From the NCBI GenBank assembly GCA_032716605.1, contig CM064519.1, positions 32,571,423 to 32,635,422 of the forward strand: a stretch of 64,000 bases of DNA, in the 5' to 3' direction. A program made the translations under genes and the position numbers. The DNA comes from Paralithodes platypus (Eukaryota; Arthropoda; Malacostraca; Decapoda; Lithodidae). Within the stretch, counting starts at the first letter, position 1; every line of letters starts with the position of its first letter. A model generated the notes under the pieces. That model ran no database searches, was not told the DNA's origin, and was given only the letters and a program-made list of their open reading frames with translations. Below are positions 27,801 through 40,112 of the stretch, in pieces.

Positions 27801-28585
27801 GTATACACTTGGATGATGTCTACTTGGGCGAATGGATGGATGGGTGGATGAATGAACAGCAAGGTATGTGCATGAGCAGGATAATTTAGCCATGCACATT
27901 ATGAACAATGAGTTCACATAAATATATTCGTGATTATGTGATAACATTAATAAAACCAATGTTTTACTAGGCACTGATAATCACAATAAATACTCGTACT
28001 TAAGGATTGCCATTCAAAATTAATCATCTATGAAACGGTACAATTGTTCAAGCAAATTAGATGTGCATTCTTCTGCGTTTCAGTAGGAAGAGTTCATAAA
28101 TACTCAATTCCAGCTTTGGTCAGGACAAGGGAGAGAAGGAAGTGGTGGTAGAAGAGGGGTAAGGTGAAAGGAGAGATTAAACGATAACAGAGAAAGGAAG
28201 GAGAGAGAAAAATAACTGTGTTATATAATAGTGATATAAGTAAATAAGTGTGCTAGTAAAGGGTACAGCTAAGCATAATTATACGGATTAAAAGAAGCAA
28301 AATAATGTATATTCAAGCACAATGGACATAACACAACGCAGTCACATTCCCATCTAGACAGATACATAGACAAACAGATACAGATAGAGGAAAAAATATA
28401 GACAAATAAATAATATAACTAAAAATAAAGGTTAGCTAGAAAGTGAGGCATTGGCAGAGAGACGGGAAAGGAAAGAGGGGGGTAGGTAGGCATGTGACCG
28501 AGTGTATGCGGGTCCTCAGTGATTGGTGGCAACGGTAGGCCTAGGCGAGGGGGAGGAGCGGAAGGGAGGAGGAGGAGGAAGAGGG
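27801..28585. other. Unique then purine-rich sequence
   Basis: Nothing recognised up to the retroposon end at 28591. Confidence 0.5.
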
Positions 28586-28590
28586 AGAGA

Positions 28591-28662
28591 GTTACATAGA
28601 GTTACATCAAGTTACTTAGGTACACAGACTGCAGAAACCTTGGGGTCCGTACTAGGCAGTTT
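28591..28662 (-). mobile_element. LINE 3' end with ATGTAACT octamer tail, joined to purine tract
   Basis: On the minus strand the sequence reads ACTGCCTAGTACGGACCCC, then TTTCTGCAGTCTGTGTACC, then three diverging copies of an octamer like ATGTAACT, and then CT-rich DNA (28590 and below). The same end occurs at 63097-63165. Octamer tails are typical of CR1-clade LINEs. No ORF is left, so this is a very short 5'-truncated copy or a non-autonomous relative. Confidence 0.6.
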
Positions 28663-29551
28663 GGTTACATGGTGGAAGGTAAAGACAGCACAGTAGAAGA
28701 GAGAGAGAGAGAGTGTGTCGTGCTAGGATATGAGAACAAAATTGTGAAAGACTGGTCGAAGGGGTAGACAAGTACAATTCAACGAGTGAGAGGTTTTGAC
28801 AAGGTAGGAAGGAAAAACGCATGATTTTGAAACATAAAGAAACAAATACTTTCATGTGAAGAACAGGACAATAGGAATACAAAGACCTCGAAGAAATGAA
28901 AATCGGACGAAATATAATAACCGAAAAAATCTAGAACTCAATCAATAAGAACAGTTACAAAATGCAGAAATGGCGAAGGAACGAGTACTGTTTACATACA
29001 ACTAATATAGCAATATAGGCTTAGTGGTTGACGTCCCAACATCGGGATATGAAGAAAAAGGAAACTAACAAGAGAAGGGTAGATGGATGGAAATGGATTG
29101 GGAAATAGGAGGAGGTAGAAGGGTTAGATGCGTGGGAAGGCTGGACTGTGGGGAAAAGGGTTGGCAGGGAGGTATGTGGGAGAGGGCGAGATAGGTATGG
29201 GATATGGAACAGAGTGTGGCGAGGAAGAACACAATGAAAAATAGGTAAGACCGAGAGTAGCAGAGAAGAAAACAACAGATCGAAAGCAATATGAGGCAAG
29301 CGGTAGGTAAAAATATGAAAAACACATATTACTGAAAAATCGTGCTAAGAAAGAGAAAATACACAACTAATAAATAAAACAGACACAGTAAAATATTTTA
29401 GAATGAACACAATAACAAAACGAAGTAAGAACACACATGGTGAGTAGAAAATTACACAAACATTTAAAAATGTTCCGAAGCAGAAAAGAGAAAAAATAAT
29501 AATCGGTGTGTATGAATATAAACCCTTCACATGACAAATGAAAGCAAAACA
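28663..29551. other. Unique and purine-rich sequence
   Basis: 29040-29240 is strongly A/G on the + strand, giving Ser/Pro/Phe-rich minus frames. No gene. Confidence 0.6.
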
Positions 29552-29653
<102 letters not shown>

Positions 29654-30073
29654 GCGGGAAAGAGTGGGAGGCGCATTTTTTGTGTCTGTTTGCGTGTTTG
29701 GTGTTTGTTTACCAGCCTGGAAAGTAATAACATACATCGTGATTTTTTGTATTTTTTTTTTTTTTGGGGGGGGGGGAGCCTATAACAAATATATTCCATG
29801 CGACATTCATATACTTCCTCACCACAAAACTAACAGGCAGAGTTAGAGACCGGATACTGAATATGGAAATCGTGTCTACATATTTTTTCAATGCCTATTT
29901 TTTTGTGTGACATGCTCGGTGGGATAAAGCTGGTCTCTTGTGTATAATTCCCCTTCCTTGTGACTATATAATTGTTCGAAAAGCGGTGAGTAATAATATT
30001 ATAACCATCGGATTTCTTTAACTAATAGGTAACAATATAGTGTAACAACGAATAATATGTAACGGTGGGAAAT

Positions 30074-30112
<39 letters not shown>

Positions 30113-30322
30113 AGGTAACTCTGTGTGTGTGAGAGAGAGAGAGAGCGAGAGAGACTTCGAGTGATTTTCCAAACCAATCTAGGCCTAAATAGAAAAAAAT
30201 CCGGAAATACAGAAACACAAGCAGATAATTACAATGAACACGTAAACAAAATAAAACAACAAACAACAAGTCAATATCAACTTACTCTAGATGATCATAA
30301 TCGATGATTAAATCGAGTTGAA
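29654..30322. other. Unique sequence with T/G runs and short GA arrays
   Basis: T run then G run 29750-29776. GA arrays 30077-30110 and 30130-30152. Confidence 0.6.
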
Positions 30323-30370
30323 GATAAACCCAGGGTCCAGAGAATATATTCTCTGGACCCTGGATAAACC
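30323..30370. mobile_element. 32-bp perfect palindrome with 8-bp direct repeats, hAT-like micro-element
   Basis: The 32-bp palindrome at 30331-30362 is perfect: each half is CAGGGTCCAGAGAATA or its complement. It is flanked by identical octamers GATAAACC at 30323-30330 and 30363-30370. An 8-bp target duplication and ends beginning CAGGG are hallmarks of hAT-superfamily DNA transposons. The element therefore looks like two terminal repeats joined head to head with no interior, either by internal deletion or as a very small mobile unit. Confidence 0.8.
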
Positions 30371-30480
30371 AATACACACAACAACAAGACGGAGTATTAA
30401 TCTCATAAAGACCTTCACAAATATTATAAAACAAATATAAACACATTCAAATATAATATAATCCATTTGCAGTAATGTAA

Positions 30481-30653
30481 ACCTTTTCAGTGTCAACGCA
30501 TTATGGCGATCATTAGACGATTATAAAGGGTTCAGGAAGAAACTCATCTCAATTAATTATCTGACTCCCATAGCTCCTTGCCAATCTTAATAAAACCGCC
30601 GAATCATAGCAAGGATAAACATAAATAATGCGTCCTGGAATACTGAAGGGGTT
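30481..30653. mobile_element. Family 2 foldback MITE, copy c
   Basis: The left end ACCTTTTCAGTGTCAACGCA and the right end TACTGAAGGGGT pair imperfectly. The interior includes TTAGACGATTATAAAGGG, TCTCAATTAATTATCTGACT and TTAATAAAACCGCC, which match copies d and e. TAA flanks both termini (30478-30480 and 30654-30656), a possible target duplication. 173 bp, somewhat shorter than copy b. Confidence 0.7.
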
Positions 30654-31029
30654 AACAATAAGTCGAAGGGGGGAAATCATTGTTGTTCGTACGGCCGGCA
30701 GTGGAGTTACGGCCGCGGCAGCATCAGTCTTCATCAAGTAGTATCAGACGGCGACACCCACAACTGCCCCTTGTGGTGGTACTCTCTCTCTCTCTCTCTC
30801 TCTCTGGTGCAATAAATATGTAAATTATCTGACACACACTGCCTCTTTCGCTTATAATGTATTGGCCTGTACGAGTGTACGTCCGAAAAGCCATTTAGAT
30901 TTATTCTTCCCAGAGTAATTACAGTCAATAAGAATTGTTTATGTTTTTTTAAATGTTTGTAATTAACAATGAACATTAGTTTGTCCCGTACTGAAGTGTG
31001 TACGTGAGTATGTCATTGCCTGTGAGTGA
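30654..31029. other. Unique sequence with GC-richer 30660-30780
   Basis: Contains ACGGCCGGCAG and ACGGCCGCGGC. A CT run lies at 30781-30806. No gene recognised. Confidence 0.4.
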
Positions 31030-33729
31030 TTGTGTGTGTGGGGGGGGGGGGGGAGGCATCTTATGTAATGAATATATAATAAACTGGATAATGCCGCACT
31101 GACCATCACTTAAGATAGATCTCAAGATCTATACAAATATATCCTTTCTGTTAAAATGAGTAAAGAAAGGAGGCGGGGAGTTGTTTTTTCCCCTACACTG
31201 TAATCCACTTTGATCCCGCGGGCCTCAGTCACTCCGGAACTGTTTTTGGCCCTCCTTTTAAGCAATAGCAAATAAAAGATAATGTTATTTTTTGTCTTGT
31301 TCATACATAGATACACTTTTTCGTGGGGTTTGCATTTGTGTATTCTTATCCTAGTTGGACGAACCATTAAAATATAATTCACAATCACAAGATATTAACA
31401 AAATTCGAATCGTGTTTTTTCAACAGAGAGTGTGTGTGTGTGAAAGAGAGAAAGAGAGTGTGAGGCTGGGAGAGAGAGAGTGTGTGTGTGGAGGGGGGGG
31501 GGGGGGGTCTAAGCCAGGTGCGTCACACCTTAGGCATCTATAAAATGTCTTCGAGGGAGGTATGGCGCCCAGACCCCTACTTTTTATACGGCACTCAGAA
31601 TATTCTCATTGGATGTTTCGTATTCTGGTATTCCTAGACTAATTTATGAGCTTCCTACATTGTTCTCAAGATGAATAGTTATTCCAAAATAACATACCGG
31701 TATGCATAAAGGCTAACTGACATATAGGTCTTGCTATGTATTAAGTCTTATGTACGAAACCAATGTATTCGCTTTCTAACAATATTTTAGGAGACCCATT
31801 GATATCCATAATATATATAGCCATATATACTGTATATATAGTAGGCCTAATATTTAATTATACAATTGTTTAACAAATCTTAGAAGCTTTGATAAAAACG
31901 AGATACCTACAATCCGAGAGACTGAAAAAAATAACCGTATTTTTCTTCTTTCTGGTTCATTAAGATGGAAGAAGTTGCCAGATTTTTATACCCCTCCACC
32001 CCTCCCCCTCCTCTATCCACCTGTCTCTCTCTTTTTTTATCTCTTTTTCAGTTAGCTACTTCACATGTTAAACATTCTTCTACGTCTCTCATCGCTTTAT
32101 CTCTGTTTCAGTATTTCCTTTCTTATCTTAGTCTCTATTTTATTTATAGGTAAAGCTTACATTTCTAAATTTAACTTTTCCTAATACGTCGGATTTTCAT
32201 AAAATTTACCTTAACACTTGAATACTTTATTGACTATATAAATGTGCCTATTATTCAGAATGTTGTTTTGCTTCCTCATACATTGTATTCCTTTGTCTTG
32301 TACGTAAGTCTTCTATTTTTTTTTTCGTATGCACCCACCAATAATTCCAGCTGCTTCATAGTTACTTATTTTCATATCTATCTATCTATTGCCTGACGCC
32401 GTGATCCCTGAAGGGGTATTTTCATATAATGTTATATATTTATTAGCAAACAATAGCAACACATATAACGTATACATATTAAACCCATCAATTGGGCTAT
32501 TAAATGTGTTAATGTGCTTGTAATTTCTATACCTAATTAGCATAATTATAAGAAGCTCTCCAGCAGCTGGAATGGTTTGCAACTGTATATACTCATTCAT
32601 AAGTTCAGTGACAATAAAAAACAAAATACTGTATTGTAAACAAAAAAATAATAAAGAATGACAAAACATACATGAATAGTATGCATTAGTTCAAAGCCAC
32701 CCTTTAACTCTTGCTTTTAATACTTGTGCAATAGATGGTAAAGAAAGTTTGTTTCTGGAAATTACACAACCTATCAAGCATTTTCAAAGTAGGCCTATTC
32801 TTTCAATCGATTCTACCTATAGGTAGGTAAACCATTATCCTTGCCAACGTGTTCATTTAGGCAAATTTAAAGCGAAACTTACTTCAGCCTAAATCAGTCT
32901 TCAAAAATAATCCGGACACACCACGGGCCTAACACATCTCATATACACTCTCAGAGCCCGTCGAAAAAAATAATATCCAACCGAAATTTACGAGCCGGGG
33001 AGCACAAGCAAAAAGAGGGTGTCAAGTTTTAATCTCTCTCACTCACTCACTGGGCCCACATTCATCACTCGTGTCGTGTATCCTTCACAACTATATATTT
33101 ACACGTCGCATCAACTTACGCCTGCTCATACGCGTAAAATATAGTATAGCGCCGTGTGTATACGTAAGATTGGGAGAGCCTGAAATATTTATCAGCATAC
33201 CTTAGACTAACTCACAGTGGCATAATGTCGTCATATTTTTCCCTGGTCGTAATGATGAGGGATTTGTGAGTGTGGGAATGACATGTGCTTAAGATTTGGA
33301 ATGTCATATCACCTTGTTATATGCCTTAACTATAATAATGTCTTAACCCAAGCAATAAAGCAATGTTGAGGTAAGAGTGAGTCGGTTATTAAATTATTAA
33401 TTATATATTACCTAGTGACTAAACTGAAGGAAACAGTTATATACTCTAAAATAGATAAAACGAAAGCTCATAAATGATATGTGTAAACTAACAAGAATCA
33501 TATATATCAGTCAACAAACTGCGCGTCTCATTATATAATATTCACCTCGAATATTTAAAGTACAAGATTAATAAAAAAAATATATAAACAAAAAACAGAC
33601 AAATAATATAAATCTCCCTAAGTAACATAGAGACAGGTGCACCCGGTAGAAAAAATTCACTCGAAAAATATATATTCTCTTCTGTGATATCGAGGTCCTG
33701 GCAATATTTCAACTTGCTCTTTTTCAACA
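31030..33729. other. Mostly AT-rich unique sequence
   Basis: GT/G runs at 31028-31052 and 31430-31507. No coding exon or transposon recognised. (CTAT) run at 32373-32390. Confidence 0.45.
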
Positions 33730-35135
33730 CGGGCGCTTGGCAGTGGCGGGACTAGGGGTGGAGGGAGGAGGAGGAGGAGGAGGAAGAGGAGGAGGAGGAG
33801 GAGGGAAGGAGGAGAGGAGGATAGGCTGGAGGGGCAAGAAAAGAAGAACTGAGGGATTGGAGTGACAAGAAAAAAAGAGAAGTGGAGAGAGGAATTTTGG
33901 AATAGGATGGCTGAAGAGGTAGGATACATAAGATAAAACTAATGATAACAAGATACATGAGGTAGGAATGGTAGGATACATGAAATAAAACGAATGATAA
34001 CAAGATAAACGAGGTAGGAATGGGAGGTTAGGGGACGAAGCTTAAGATACATCGAGGAGTAGGAGAATCAAGAGTGGAATACAAATAAGAAAGGACAAGT
34101 AGGAATACAGGCAAACTAAGGGAGTAAGGACAGTTAGACAAGACAAGTAGATGAAACAAGACACAAAGTAAAATTATTATAAGAAAAATATACACTAAAA
34201 TGTCAAAACCAAAACAATACGTGGGAGTTAAATAAATAAGATCACGTTAGAAGGAGAGAAAACGAAGATGTGAAGCAACCTGAACGAAGAGAAGAAGGTG
34301 AAGGACATGGAAGGAAGTTACAGCAGCAAGAAACGAACATGCTAGAGACAGGAAATGGAACGAATGCGAAAGGAAGACCAAAGAAAAGTTAAGAAGGGCA
34401 AAGGGAAGCGCCGAAAAGGCCGTCTAGCACGTTGATAAACGGAGACAGTTGAGTGCAGAAGAACAGTAGGGGGAATGAATTAAAATTAAGAGCTGGGAAG
34501 TAAGTATTATAGGAGATTATATCGATGCATTTGAGTTGAACCGAGGGCTAAAGAAAATAAGAAAACTAATGGAATTCGAAAGGAAAGTGACACTGGAGAA
34601 TGGATCGGGAGAAAAACTAATTGATGCTAAAAAGAAGACAGAGTAGAGACATAAACAACAGGAGTGGAAAAAAAACTAGGTTTAAGCAGAAATTACAAGA
34701 ACATTGAAAAAAGAAGAAGAGTGAGGTGGGGTGAAAGAAAGAAGAAAGTGGGAGAAAGGAGAGGGGGTCAAAGAGGGGAAGTAAGGAGGAGGGGGTCGGG
34801 GGAAGGGGAAGGAATTGGAAAGAAGAGAAGTGAAAGAGGGAAAGGAGAGGGGGTTACAGATATAAATAAAGAAGACAGTGGGAGGAAGTAGACGGAAATT
34901 AAGATAGGGTTGGGGACGAAAATGAAAGTGGGGTAGAAGGAGTTGGAAGGAAGAGAGGTGAAAGCAGGAAAGACAGTGGGTGGAAGAAATGAGGAAGGAA
35001 GGAGGGGTGCAGGAAAGGGTCGGGGAAAGAATGGAAAGAAGAGGGATATGAAAGAATGAAGGAGAGATGGGGAGAAATAAAGAAAGAAGGAAAGTGGGGT
35101 GGGAGGAAGGAAGGAAGGAGGCTGCGTCAGTCTGG
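33730..35135 (+). other. 1.4-kb purine-rich + strand
   Basis: The + strand is mostly A and G, with GGA repeats at 33757-33815, repeated GATAACAAGATA(C/A)ATGAGG blocks at 33943 and 33996, and GGAAGG/GGGAAAGG units up to 35120. The long Ser/Pro/Leu/Phe-rich minus frames (for example 34682-35158) follow from composition. No gene is called. Confidence 0.75.
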
Positions 35136-35941
35136 TGAGAGACAGGCTGACAACCCACGCTCTCTTTTCTTTATTTTCAGACCTGGCTTTTTCATTTCTC
35201 TCTGTCTCTCTCTCTTTCTTTCTATCTATCTATCTATCTATCTATCTCTTTCTCGTATTCATTTATTTGTTCTTCGCCTTATCTTTTACTCTCCAAAAAT
35301 ATCCAGTAACTTAAACTACAATAACCTGTTTATTTCAATAATTGTATAATAATTCACTGTGTATTACTCGTTATCCTGCCCAGTTAACTTTCCTAATTCA
35401 CATCTCAATAAGCCTTGTATATACAAAATGATCAATGCTTCCTCTATAATAAATATATTGGTGCATTTGTTCTCAAACTTCGGTGTCCTATATGCATTTG
35501 TCATCACCCTATGCAACAATGTTATACATAATTAATAACTAAAGTTGATCGAGTTATTATCATTATCTATTTCTGTGTTGTCCTCATATTATTACTCTTA
35601 ATTTACTTCGTCAATTATGTTGATACATTAAAAAAGGTCATGGACCAATTAAATATTTGCAATGACAATTCCATTACCATCATGTGAAACATGTGTGAAA
35701 GCTAAGGCATAATGGATAGGCATCAACAACATTATAGTAAATGTTGTATTTGAATGTAACTAATATACATAAATTACGTATTAATGCACGCATTAAATAC
35801 TACAACTAATACAACTATGAAGTCAAATTTGGCTTTAATTAGTTATTATATAAAGTTTAAGTTATTGCATTATCAATATGTTTTTTATACTTGGCATATA
35901 ATGACCATATTACTATCTAAATATATATTTGTATTCCACAG
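35136..35941. other. Unique sequence; possible intron upstream of the exon candidate
   Basis: (CTAT)n at 35222-35246. AT-rich from 35300 on. The last 60 bases have a branch-like CTATCTAA (35912-35920) and a TTTGTATTCCACAG acceptor. Confidence 0.4.
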
Positions 35942-36057
35942 TTCCATGCTTGTTCAAGAGTTTCAAGAAGGGCGGAACCAAGAAAAGCTTCAAAGATAAA
36001 CAATGTACACCGAACCAAGAGGATCTGGCTGGTCATGGAGGGAGTTATGTTGTTTAG
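35942..36057 (+). CDS. Candidate 3'-terminal coding exon, unknown gene
   Basis: A good acceptor (TTTGTATTCCACAG, ending 35941) is followed by a 36-codon frame ending in TAG at 36055-36057, with two bases (TT) completing a split codon. The peptide has a basic front (PCLFKSFKKGGTKKSFK) and an acidic/Gly tail (NQEDLAGHGGSYVV). A juxtamembrane-type Cys plus basic cluster and a hydrophobic C-terminal YVV, which could be a PDZ-type end, would fit the cytoplasmic tail of a membrane protein. The composition is protein-like and differs from the surrounding simple repeats. Against it: no upstream exon is in the window that I can join to it, no poly-A signal was located, and a frame this short after an acceptor can arise by chance. 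I do not recognise the gene. Confidence 0.3.
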
Positions 36058-36373
36058 GAAGGCGGTAACGACGATGGTGGTGTTGGGTTAGTTGGTGGTG
36101 GTTCTGCAGTTGCTCTTGTGGTGATATGACAGCGTGAGTTGTAATAAGTGGTGAACAATTAATGAGTAGTGGTGATGACCGCTGTAGTGATGGTGGTGGT
36201 GAACAGCTAGGGAGTGATGATGATCGATGTGATGACAGTGGTGGTGAACATAAAGGCATTCGTGATGTTTATCGGTGTGATGATAGTGGTGGTGAACATC
36301 GAGGGAGTGGTGATGGTGATTGATGGGGTGATGGTGTCTTGGACGGAATCATACCTGCATTGAGGTTGTGATA

Positions 36374-36409
<36 letters not shown>

Positions 36410-36425
36410 GTGGTGGTGGAGACAC
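36058..36425 (+). repeat. GTG/GAT-rich imperfect tandem repeat
   Basis: Units of roughly 57 bp built on GTGATGA(C/T)AGTGGTGGTGAA recur near 36160, 36219 and 36276. The tract ends in (GAT)n at 36375-36410. Confidence 0.8.
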
Positions 36426-37013
<588 letters not shown>

Positions 37014-37651
37014 TAAAGAGAGTGTATAGAGTGTAGACTGTAGAGAAAGTATAACTGTGTAATATACAAGGTTTTGAGGGACGTTGAACAAGTGTATGAA
37101 GGAAATAGAAGGAAGAAGACGTGGAGCTAAAAGTAGAAATACAGTAAAGAACACACATAAATTGACATAAAACAAATATATGAATGAATAAAATATGTAG
37201 AAAAGAAAAGAAAGCACAGGAAAAGACAACACTGGTAGATGTACACGAAAACGCAATAAAAAAGGACAATATTGAAGGCAGACCATAATGAGGAAACACA
37301 AGGGGAAGAAGGGGCAGGTAAGGTGGGCAAGGTCAAGGAGAGGTAGATAGGTAAAGAGGATATAGGAGAACATGAGAGGAATGTTGATTAGTAATAAGGT
37401 TGGGAAAGAGGCTAGGCCCATACCGAGAAGCTGACTAGGGTGAATGGGAACGGAAGGGCAGCAAGACAGTGTTAACGGAAGATGGGAGAAGAACACGGAA
37501 AAACAAGAACCGAAGTAAAGAACACAACAACAATATATATCAAGCTCAATAACAACAACATGAAAATAACAAGATGATGGTTAAATAATGCTGAAGAATA
37601 TTTTAAGCTGAGAATAAGCAAGCTCAGGACAACCAAGAGGATGGGAAGCAT
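37014..37651. other. Purine-rich unique sequence
   Basis: Nothing recognised. Minus frames are compositional. Confidence 0.5.
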
Positions 37652-38249
37652 AGTGTATAGTGCATAGTGCATAGTGCATAGTGAAGCATATGTATGAAGA
37701 AAGGTTGAAGAAATTAGGTTTACATTCGTTAGAGAGACGCAGAGTTAGAGGGGATATGATAGAGGTGTTCAAGTGGGTTAGTGGGATTAACAAAGGGGAC
37801 ATGACAAATGTACTAAAGCTCAGTGATAGCGAAAGAACTCGTACCAATGGTTTCAAATTAGATAAATTTCGTTTCAGAAAAGATATAGGCAAATATTGGT
37901 TTGGTAACAGAGTTGTAGATGGGTGGAATAGACTACCAAGTGCTATAGTGGGGTCTAAAACGGTAGGGAGCTTTAAGATAAAATTGGATAAGCATATGGA
38001 CGAGAAGGGTTGGGTGTGAAGGGGGATCAGCCGGGTTGGGCCAATCAGCACTCTGCATACCCCCATAATCCTGCGTTAATCTCTAACCGTTTTGGTAAGA
38101 TGATCCTCAGGGTATTAGAGTGTTGAGCCTATAATTGGGCTTTGTAATTGAACTGGGGTTGTGTGGGACAGGGATCTGCCTTGCTTAGGCCAATCGGCTT
38201 TCTGCAGACTCCCATTTTCTTATGTTCTTATGTTCTTATAGTGAGGGAG
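37652..38249 (+). mobile_element. 5'-truncated CR1/L2-like LINE copy with octamer tail
   Basis: The open frame 37681-38019 (112 codons, TGA stop) matches the C-terminal domain of the LINE at 52329-55093: YEERLKKLGLHSLERRRVRG, then DMIEVFKWVSG, then WNRLPSAIV and GSFKIKLDKHM. The 3' UTR (38020-38217) is followed by a tandem tail of TTCTTATG units (about 38217-38241), the octamer type of tail known for CR1-clade LINEs. No reverse transcriptase is left. The junction upstream consists of repeated ATAGTGC heptamers at 37652-37683. The frame is uninterrupted, so the insertion is younger than the 22.3-kb fragment. Confidence 0.9.
37681..38019 (+). pseudogene. LINE ORF2 C-terminal remnant (112 codons)
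   Basis: The ATG at 37687 is not a native start; the frame begins where the 5' truncation occurred. It carries only the region downstream of the reverse transcriptase, with conserved YEERL, RRRVRGDMI, NGFKL, WNRLP and KLDKHM blocks. It cannot mobilise itself because the endonuclease and polymerase are absent. Confidence 0.88.
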
Positions 38250-38784
38250 ACAGTAGTATAGAGCGGGGAATGTGGATATAATTTAAGAGAGATATAGCAC
38301 ACAGAAAATAGATAGGTAGATGCACCCGGAGAGGGGGTCGAACAGTGGATGCCGGAGAAGAATATTAATGGAAAAGAAAACATAAGAAAACTAATACGAG
38401 TGGGAATGATGGATGCCACGAAAGTTGGGTGCATGAATGGAGAGAGTAAATAAGGTTAGATCATGAGAGACACTGGGAGAGAGGATAGTAACTGGGTGAT
38501 GGAGGGAAAGAGATAATTAAGAAGAGAGATAGGGATGGAGAAAGGGGGGTCGAGGGATAGATACAAGGAAATAGTGGGGATTAACGAAGAAGTAAACGAG
38601 AAAGAAGGAAAGAAAGAAAGAGAGAAAGAAAGAGAGGGAGAGAGAGAGAGAGAGAAGGATGAAACGAGAGGAATAAAAGCATAGCCAGGGATATGCGACA
38701 AAGAGAGAGGGTTGAAAACTCATGGATACCAGGGGAAGAATGAGGTTGCAAGGGCGGTAACAGCTGCAAGGAGACGCGCTTCAC
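38250..38784. other. Purine-rich unique sequence
   Basis: AAAG/GAGA tracts at 38600-38660. No gene. Confidence 0.5.
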
Positions 38785-39235
38785 TGGGCTTCCACCATCA
38801 CCACAGCGCTTCACTGGGCTTCCACCATCACCACCACTACTATTACAACCATCACTATCACCACCATTACTATTACATTCATCATCACTATTTCCATTAC
38901 CACCACCGCTAGTATTTATTTCACCATTTCCGCTATTCTAAGTCCACCATCTCTACCAAAGCCACCATTACTATCACCACCAACACTACCACCATATCCA
39001 TAGCCACCATCACTAACACTACTACCTCCATTGCCATAACCACCACTACTATCACTAACACTGCTACTCACTATCAACATCACCGTTACTTTAACTACTA
39101 TCACCACCACCGTTACTACCATTACCACCACTACCACAGCCCCCACTATTAATATCCCTGTACTACCACCACTACCACCCCTACCACTACTACCACTTTA
39201 TTCACTTTCACTACCACCACCAATACCATTACACT
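38785..39235 (+). repeat. (CCA/CTA/CAT)n imperfect trinucleotide tract
   Basis: Begins with a 31-bp direct duplication (CGCTTCACTGGGCTTCCACC and following) at about 38777 and 38807, then ~400 bp of CACCACTACTATTAC-type triplets. The low-stop frames on the minus strand (Val/Gly-rich) reflect this composition. Confidence 0.85.
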
Positions 39236-39619
39236 ACACCACCGCCAGTGTGCGTCTTGTCCCGTTACATTTATTGCAGTTTTCCCGTGATATAATGTTT
39301 GTTATTCACCTTCGTTAAGTTACATTATATCGTATTTTGCAGGATCATAGAAATATTTGCCCGTGATACTATTTTCATTTAATTATATGTGTTCATGTAT
39401 TACTCTTATATGATCAAAATTTCTTATTCTGTGATACTAAATTACCGTAATTCACTTATATTTACTGGCTTGATATTCCTACTAAATCCACTGCATTTCG
39501 AATATCACTTTACAAAATTACGATACGTGGACAATGATTATTGTATTAGCTAAATCATTCCAATATAATTATTGGGCAATTAAATATAGTAAATTATCGC
39601 GTACTTACAAAATTAATAT
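39236..39619. other. AT-rich unique sequence
   Basis: Nothing recognised. Confidence 0.5.
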
Positions 39620-40112
39620 ATATATACAGTACTAGCAGGGGTACCCGGCGTTGCCCGGGTTTAAAATCACTACTACCACCACTACTACTACCATAATCAC
39701 CATCATCAATCACTACTACCACAATCATCACAATACTACTACTACCATAATCACCGGCCTTGACCTCCCTGTGCCTCATTAAACGGCGATCTCGATTTCG
39801 GCCGCTAAATGACCTCCGATTTTGGATCTGACCTCATCCGTACCCCCATTTTGGGGGGCTGCGAACAACTTTCGTTCCATACACCTTTTCGATCGGAGGC
39901 CTCCTTCTGCCCCAAACGTAAATTTTTTTCATTTTTTTTTCAATTTCGGCCTCGAAACGACCTCCGATCGTGGCCTCGCCCCCTCTATGACCTGACCCAG
40001 GTCAATTGACACCCATATGCAAAGTTTCAGCTCCCCAGGTCCAAAACTGCGGCCGCCTATTAAAAACACACACACACTCACAGACAGACAATCGAAAATA
40101 TTATATAGATAT
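39620..40112 (+). mobile_element. Non-autonomous repeat with GTACCCGGCGTTGCCCGGG end
   Basis: Starts with ACTAGCAGGGGTACCCGGCG and TTGCCCGGGTTTAAAAT (39631-39665) and ends with CAAAGTTTCAGCTCCCCAGG (40020-40039), CTGCGGCCGCCTATTAAAAA, (CA)n, CAGACAGACAATCG and ATTATATAGATATAC (to about 40112). I know this pairing of ends from short repeats that are common in invertebrate genomes, but I cannot place it in a clade from memory. The interior has two similar blocks (CCTCCGAT...GACCTC at 39809 and 39960). A CTA/ACC trinucleotide stretch lies at 39668-39755. Non-coding, ~490 bp. Confidence 0.6.

Noticed and set aside
34682..35158. 158-codon minus frame, Ser/Pro/Phe/Leu-rich
   Set aside because: Complement of a purine-rich strand; composition explains the absence of stops.
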